Part shown: positions 5,642 to 10,500 of the stretch, in pieces | How positions within the stretch are numbered: the stretch's first letter is position 1 | Layout: each line of letters starts with the position of its first letter | Assembly: GCA_964404985.1 (NCBI GenBank) | Contig: CAYOMD010000042.1 | Location: 1 to 10,500, forward strand | Length of the DNA: 10,500 nt | Origin: Hankyongella sp964404985 | GTDB taxonomy: Bacteria; Pseudomonadota; Alphaproteobacteria; Sphingomonadales; Sphingomonadaceae | Reading direction: 5' to 3' | The notes under the pieces: model-generated | Database searches by the model: none | What the model was told of the DNA's origin: nothing | What the model saw: only the letters and a program-made list of their open reading frames with translations | Made by a program: the position numbers and the translations under genes

Positions 5642-6295
5642 TCAGCTGATCGACTGGCCGGTCTTGGCCCAGTCGGCCAGGAATTGCTCGATACCGCGGT
5701 CGGTCAGCGGGTGGTGGAACAGCTTCTTGATGATGTCCGGCGGGCAGGTGACGACATCTGCGCCAATCTTGGCCGACTGCAGCACATGCACCGGGTGGCG
5801 CACACTGGCGACCAGGATTTCGGTCGCGAAGTCGTAGTTGTCGTAGATGGTGCGGATATCCTCGATCAGGTCCATGCCGTCCCAGGAGACATCGTCGTGG
5901 CGGCCGACGAACGGGGAGATGAAGCTCGCCCCGGCTTTGGCGGCCAGCAACGCCTGAGTCGCGGTGAAACACAGCGTGACATTGACCATGACCCCGCGCC
6001 CGGAGAGCACCTTGCAGGTCTTCAGGCCATCGACCGTGAGCGGCACCTTGATGGTGACATTCTTGGCGATCGGGATCAGTTGCTCGGCCTCTTTCAGCAT
6101 CGTCTCGTGGTCGAGCGCCACCACCTCGGCAGACACCGGGCCGGGCACGAGCGCACAGATCTCCGCGATCACATCGGTGAACTTGCGACCGGACTTCAGG
6201 ATAAGCGACGGGTTGGTGGTCACGCCGTCGAGCAGGCCGGTGGCGGCAAGGTCCTTGATGGCGGCGATGTCAGCGGTGTCGACGAAGAATTTCAT
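5642..6295 (-). CDS. tal: Small transaldolase (type 3B, FSA/TalC-like)
   Basis: Cytosolic TIM-barrel aldolase of 217 residues in the transaldolase/fructose-6-phosphate aldolase subfamily. Transaldolase moves a dihydroxyacetone unit between sugar phosphates in the non-oxidative pentose phosphate pathway. The N-terminus MKFFVDTADIAAIK and TTNPSLI (26-32) are family hallmarks. Schiff-base Lys83 sits in TIKVP. At the positions that separate the two activities in this family (E. coli FsaA Gln59 and Tyr131), this protein has Glu57 (SAEVVA) and Phe129 (SPFVGR), which are transaldolase-type residues, so transaldolase is favoured over fructose-6-phosphate aldolase. The ATG at 6295 is chosen over upstream in-frame starts because family members begin at MKFF. 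The Shine-Dalgarno is weak. Confidence 0.94.
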   Translation of the reverse strand: MKFFVDTADIAAIKDLAATGLLDGVTTNPSLILKSGRKFTDVIAEICALVPGPVSAEVVALDHETMLKEAEQLIPIAKNVTIKVPLTVDGLKTCKVLSGRGVMVNVTLCFTATQALLAAKAGASFISPFVGRHDDVSWDGMDLIEDIRTIYDNYDFATEILVASVRHPVHVLQSAKIGADVVTCPPDIIKKLFHHPLTDRGIEQFLADWAKTGQSIS

Positions 6296-6330
6296 GGGGC
6301 AGCTCGTGTGCATGAGGGATAATGCCGCGT

Positions 6331-6359
6331 GTATTAGGCGCAACGCGCACGGCCCTCAA
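6331..6359 (-). promoter_or_regulatory. Weak candidate sigma-70 promoter of tal
   Basis: On the minus strand TTGAGG (6354-6359) and TAATAC (6331-6336) are 17 bases apart, about 36 bases upstream of the tal start codon. Only the spacing is good; both hexamers are partial matches. Tentative. Confidence 0.25.
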
Positions 6360-6405
6360 GCCGCAAGCACAATATGCACATCTATGGGCCGAATCTGTCG
6401 GGTTG

Positions 6406-6443
6406 TTTTACAAGCGTTACGATCGACAACGACGCTTGCAAAA
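6406..6443. promoter_or_regulatory. Dyad upstream of the PEP-CTERM gene, possible activator site
   Basis: TTTTACAAGCGT (6406-6417) and ACGCTTGCAAAA (6432-6443) form an inverted repeat with 11 of 12 matching pairs and a 14-nt spacer. Its centre is about 45 bp upstream of the -24 element of the sigma-54-like promoter. That is a suitable place for an enhancer-binding protein, or else a simple operator. Function is inferred. Confidence 0.45.
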
Positions 6444-6468
6444 ATTTTCTCTTGCTTGACCAGTTAGT

Positions 6469-6484
6469 TGGCAAACTCGTCGCA
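6469..6484 (+). promoter_or_regulatory. Sigma-54-like (-24/-12) promoter element
   Basis: TGGCAAACTCGTCGCA aligns with the sigma-54 consensus TGGCACG-N4-TTGCW. The invariant GG (6470-6471) and GC (6482-6483) have the correct 10-nt separation, and the -12 core differs at one base (TCGC for TTGC). Transcription would begin near 6495, leaving a leader of about 55 nt. PEP-CTERM genes in other bacteria are known to use sigma-54 with the PrsK/PrsR pair. Alternatively, TTGACC at 6457-6462 could be a sigma-70 -35 box, but no -10 at proper spacing is seen. Confidence 0.5.
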
Positions 6485-6550
6485 TATGGCCTAAAGATTG
6501 CTTTTTAGCAGCTCACTACAACTCAACAGCTCATTTGTAAGGACGACATC

Positions 6551-7258
6551 ATGCGCAAGTTCGGTTTTGCTTTAGCCTCGTTGCTCGCTCTCAGTGCAGC
6601 AGAAGCCAATGCGACAGCAGTGACTGCAGTCGCGAATCCGGGTCAACCTTCTGTCGTTGGCGCGCGCATCCGCTGGGGTGGCACCGGTTTTGAAGCGTCC
6701 ATTCTCGACTTTACCAGCGGGACGCTGGTGCAGAGCCCGGTCCTTAATCTGCAAGGGACGCCCTTCTGGGCCAGCCGTCTGAACCAGGCCTTCGATTTCC
6801 GGATTACCTTTGATAACATCGGCGGCACGATTGCATTGATGCTCGACCTCGACCAGGACGGCGATTTCGATGGCGGGCAGTTCCAGGAAAGCATCTCCCT
6901 GACCCTGCCGATCCTGATCGATGAGTCGTTCGGCTTTGTGCAACTTAGCGGCAACGAATCCGGCAGCACGGCGCGCTCGCGCGTTGACCAGGTCAATCTG
7001 GCAGGTGAGGAACTGGGTTCACTGGTGCCAGATGGCCAGCTCATCAACAGCTTCTATTCGCTGACCCCGCCGGACAGCAATATCCTGCTGACTGGCGAGA
7101 TCACCTTCGAGACGCTTGGCACAGCGCAGGAGCGCCCATCCTATAGCTTCACGTTCAGCCGTCCGCTGGCAACGGAAGTACCTGCACCGGCAAGCCTTTC
7201 GCTGGTTGCCGGCGGACTGTTGCTGGCCGGCGCGTTCGCCCGTCGCCGCCGCGCCTGA
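6551..7258 (+). CDS. PEP-CTERM sorting-domain surface protein
   Basis: Secreted protein of 235 residues. A signal peptide (about 1-21: MRK, hydrophobic core, cleavage after ANA) is followed by a beta-rich passenger domain. The C-terminus is a tripartite sorting signal: VPAPASLSL (210-218), a hydrophobic helix (219-230) and RRRR (231-234). This matches the PEP-CTERM class, which an exosortase processes at the cell envelope, often in strains that make exopolysaccharide or biofilm. DLDQDGDFDGG (99-109) has Asp at alternate positions like a calcium-binding EF-hand/dockerin loop. The passenger domain is not one I recognise. Start ATG is preceded by AAGGA (6539-6543) with seven spacer bases. No exosortase or polysaccharide genes are in the window, so processing would act in trans. 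Appears monocistronic. Confidence 0.85.
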   Translation: MRKFGFALASLLALSAAEANATAVTAVANPGQPSVVGARIRWGGTGFEASILDFTSGTLVQSPVLNLQGTPFWASRLNQAFDFRITFDNIGGTIALMLDLDQDGDFDGGQFQESISLTLPILIDESFGFVQLSGNESGSTARSRVDQVNLAGEELGSLVPDGQLINSFYSLTPPDSNILLTGEITFETLGTAQERPSYSFTFSRPLATEVPAPASLSLVAGGLLLAGAFARRRRA

Positions 7259-7297
7259 CATCGAAGCCAGCGTAATCATTCAGAGCACGTTGAGCCC

Positions 7298-7333
7298 AAA
7301 AAAACGCCGCCGGGATGAGCCCGGCGGCGTTTT
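7298..7333 (-). terminator. Bidirectional intrinsic terminator, rpoC and PEP-CTERM gene
   Basis: A perfect 10-bp GC stem pairs 7305-7314 (CGCCGCCGGG) with 7320-7329 (CCCGGCGGCG) across a 5-nt loop. On the minus strand it is followed by seven T (7304 down to 7298), making a strong terminator 26 nt after the rpoC stop. On the plus strand only four T follow (7330-7333), so it is weaker for the PEP-CTERM gene. Confidence 0.93.
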
Positions 7334-7355
7334 CTGTCTGTGCGGGTGACCCGTT

Positions 7356-10500
<3,145 letters not shown>

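Overview
The window looks like a chromosomal segment of a flagellated, GC-rich alphaproteobacterium. The strongest lineage marker is a near-canonical CtrA cell-cycle regulator at 1961-2674. It is divergent from the flagellar export genes fliI-fliJ. A DUF484-xerC pair and the 3' part of rpoC are housekeeping genes. The ctrA/fliI linkage and a PEP-CTERM surface protein make a Rhodospirillales-like organism plausible, but the sequence alone does not fix the genus.

Layout, left to right. (1) 3-1768, minus strand: fliI and fliJ overlap by 4 nt and encode the flagellar export ATPase and its stalk/escort protein. (2) 1769-1960: a divergent control region rich in TTAA half-sites, including one near-consensus CtrA box. 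(3) 1961-2674, plus strand: ctrA, followed by an 8-bp tandem repeat and a strong intrinsic terminator. (4) 2755-2920: two related palindromic elements in opposite orientation. They share a 23-nt loop, a TTT bulge and a mismatch at the same place, while their stem bases differ in a compensated way. (5) 2918-4389, minus strand: DUF484 gene and xerC, overlapping by 4 nt; the xerC stop codon lies inside the second palindrome. (6) 4547-5635, plus strand: an orphan Rieske non-haem iron oxygenase. (7) 5642-6295, minus strand: a small (type 3B) transaldolase, convergent with the oxygenase. (8) 6406-7258, plus strand: a PEP-CTERM surface protein gene behind a sigma-54-like promoter element and an upstream dyad. 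(9) 7298-7333: a bidirectional terminator between that gene and rpoC. (10) 7356-10500, minus strand: the C-terminal three quarters of RNA polymerase beta', running off the window.

Functionally, the left part joins cell-cycle control to flagellar assembly: CtrA-type sites lie between ctrA and fliI. The middle holds a chromosome-dimer resolution recombinase and two metabolic genes with no evident shared pathway. The PEP-CTERM gene is the most accessory-looking unit. I see no tRNA, rRNA, CRISPR array, transposase or defence system. The least explained structure is the pair of covarying palindromes at 2755-2920.
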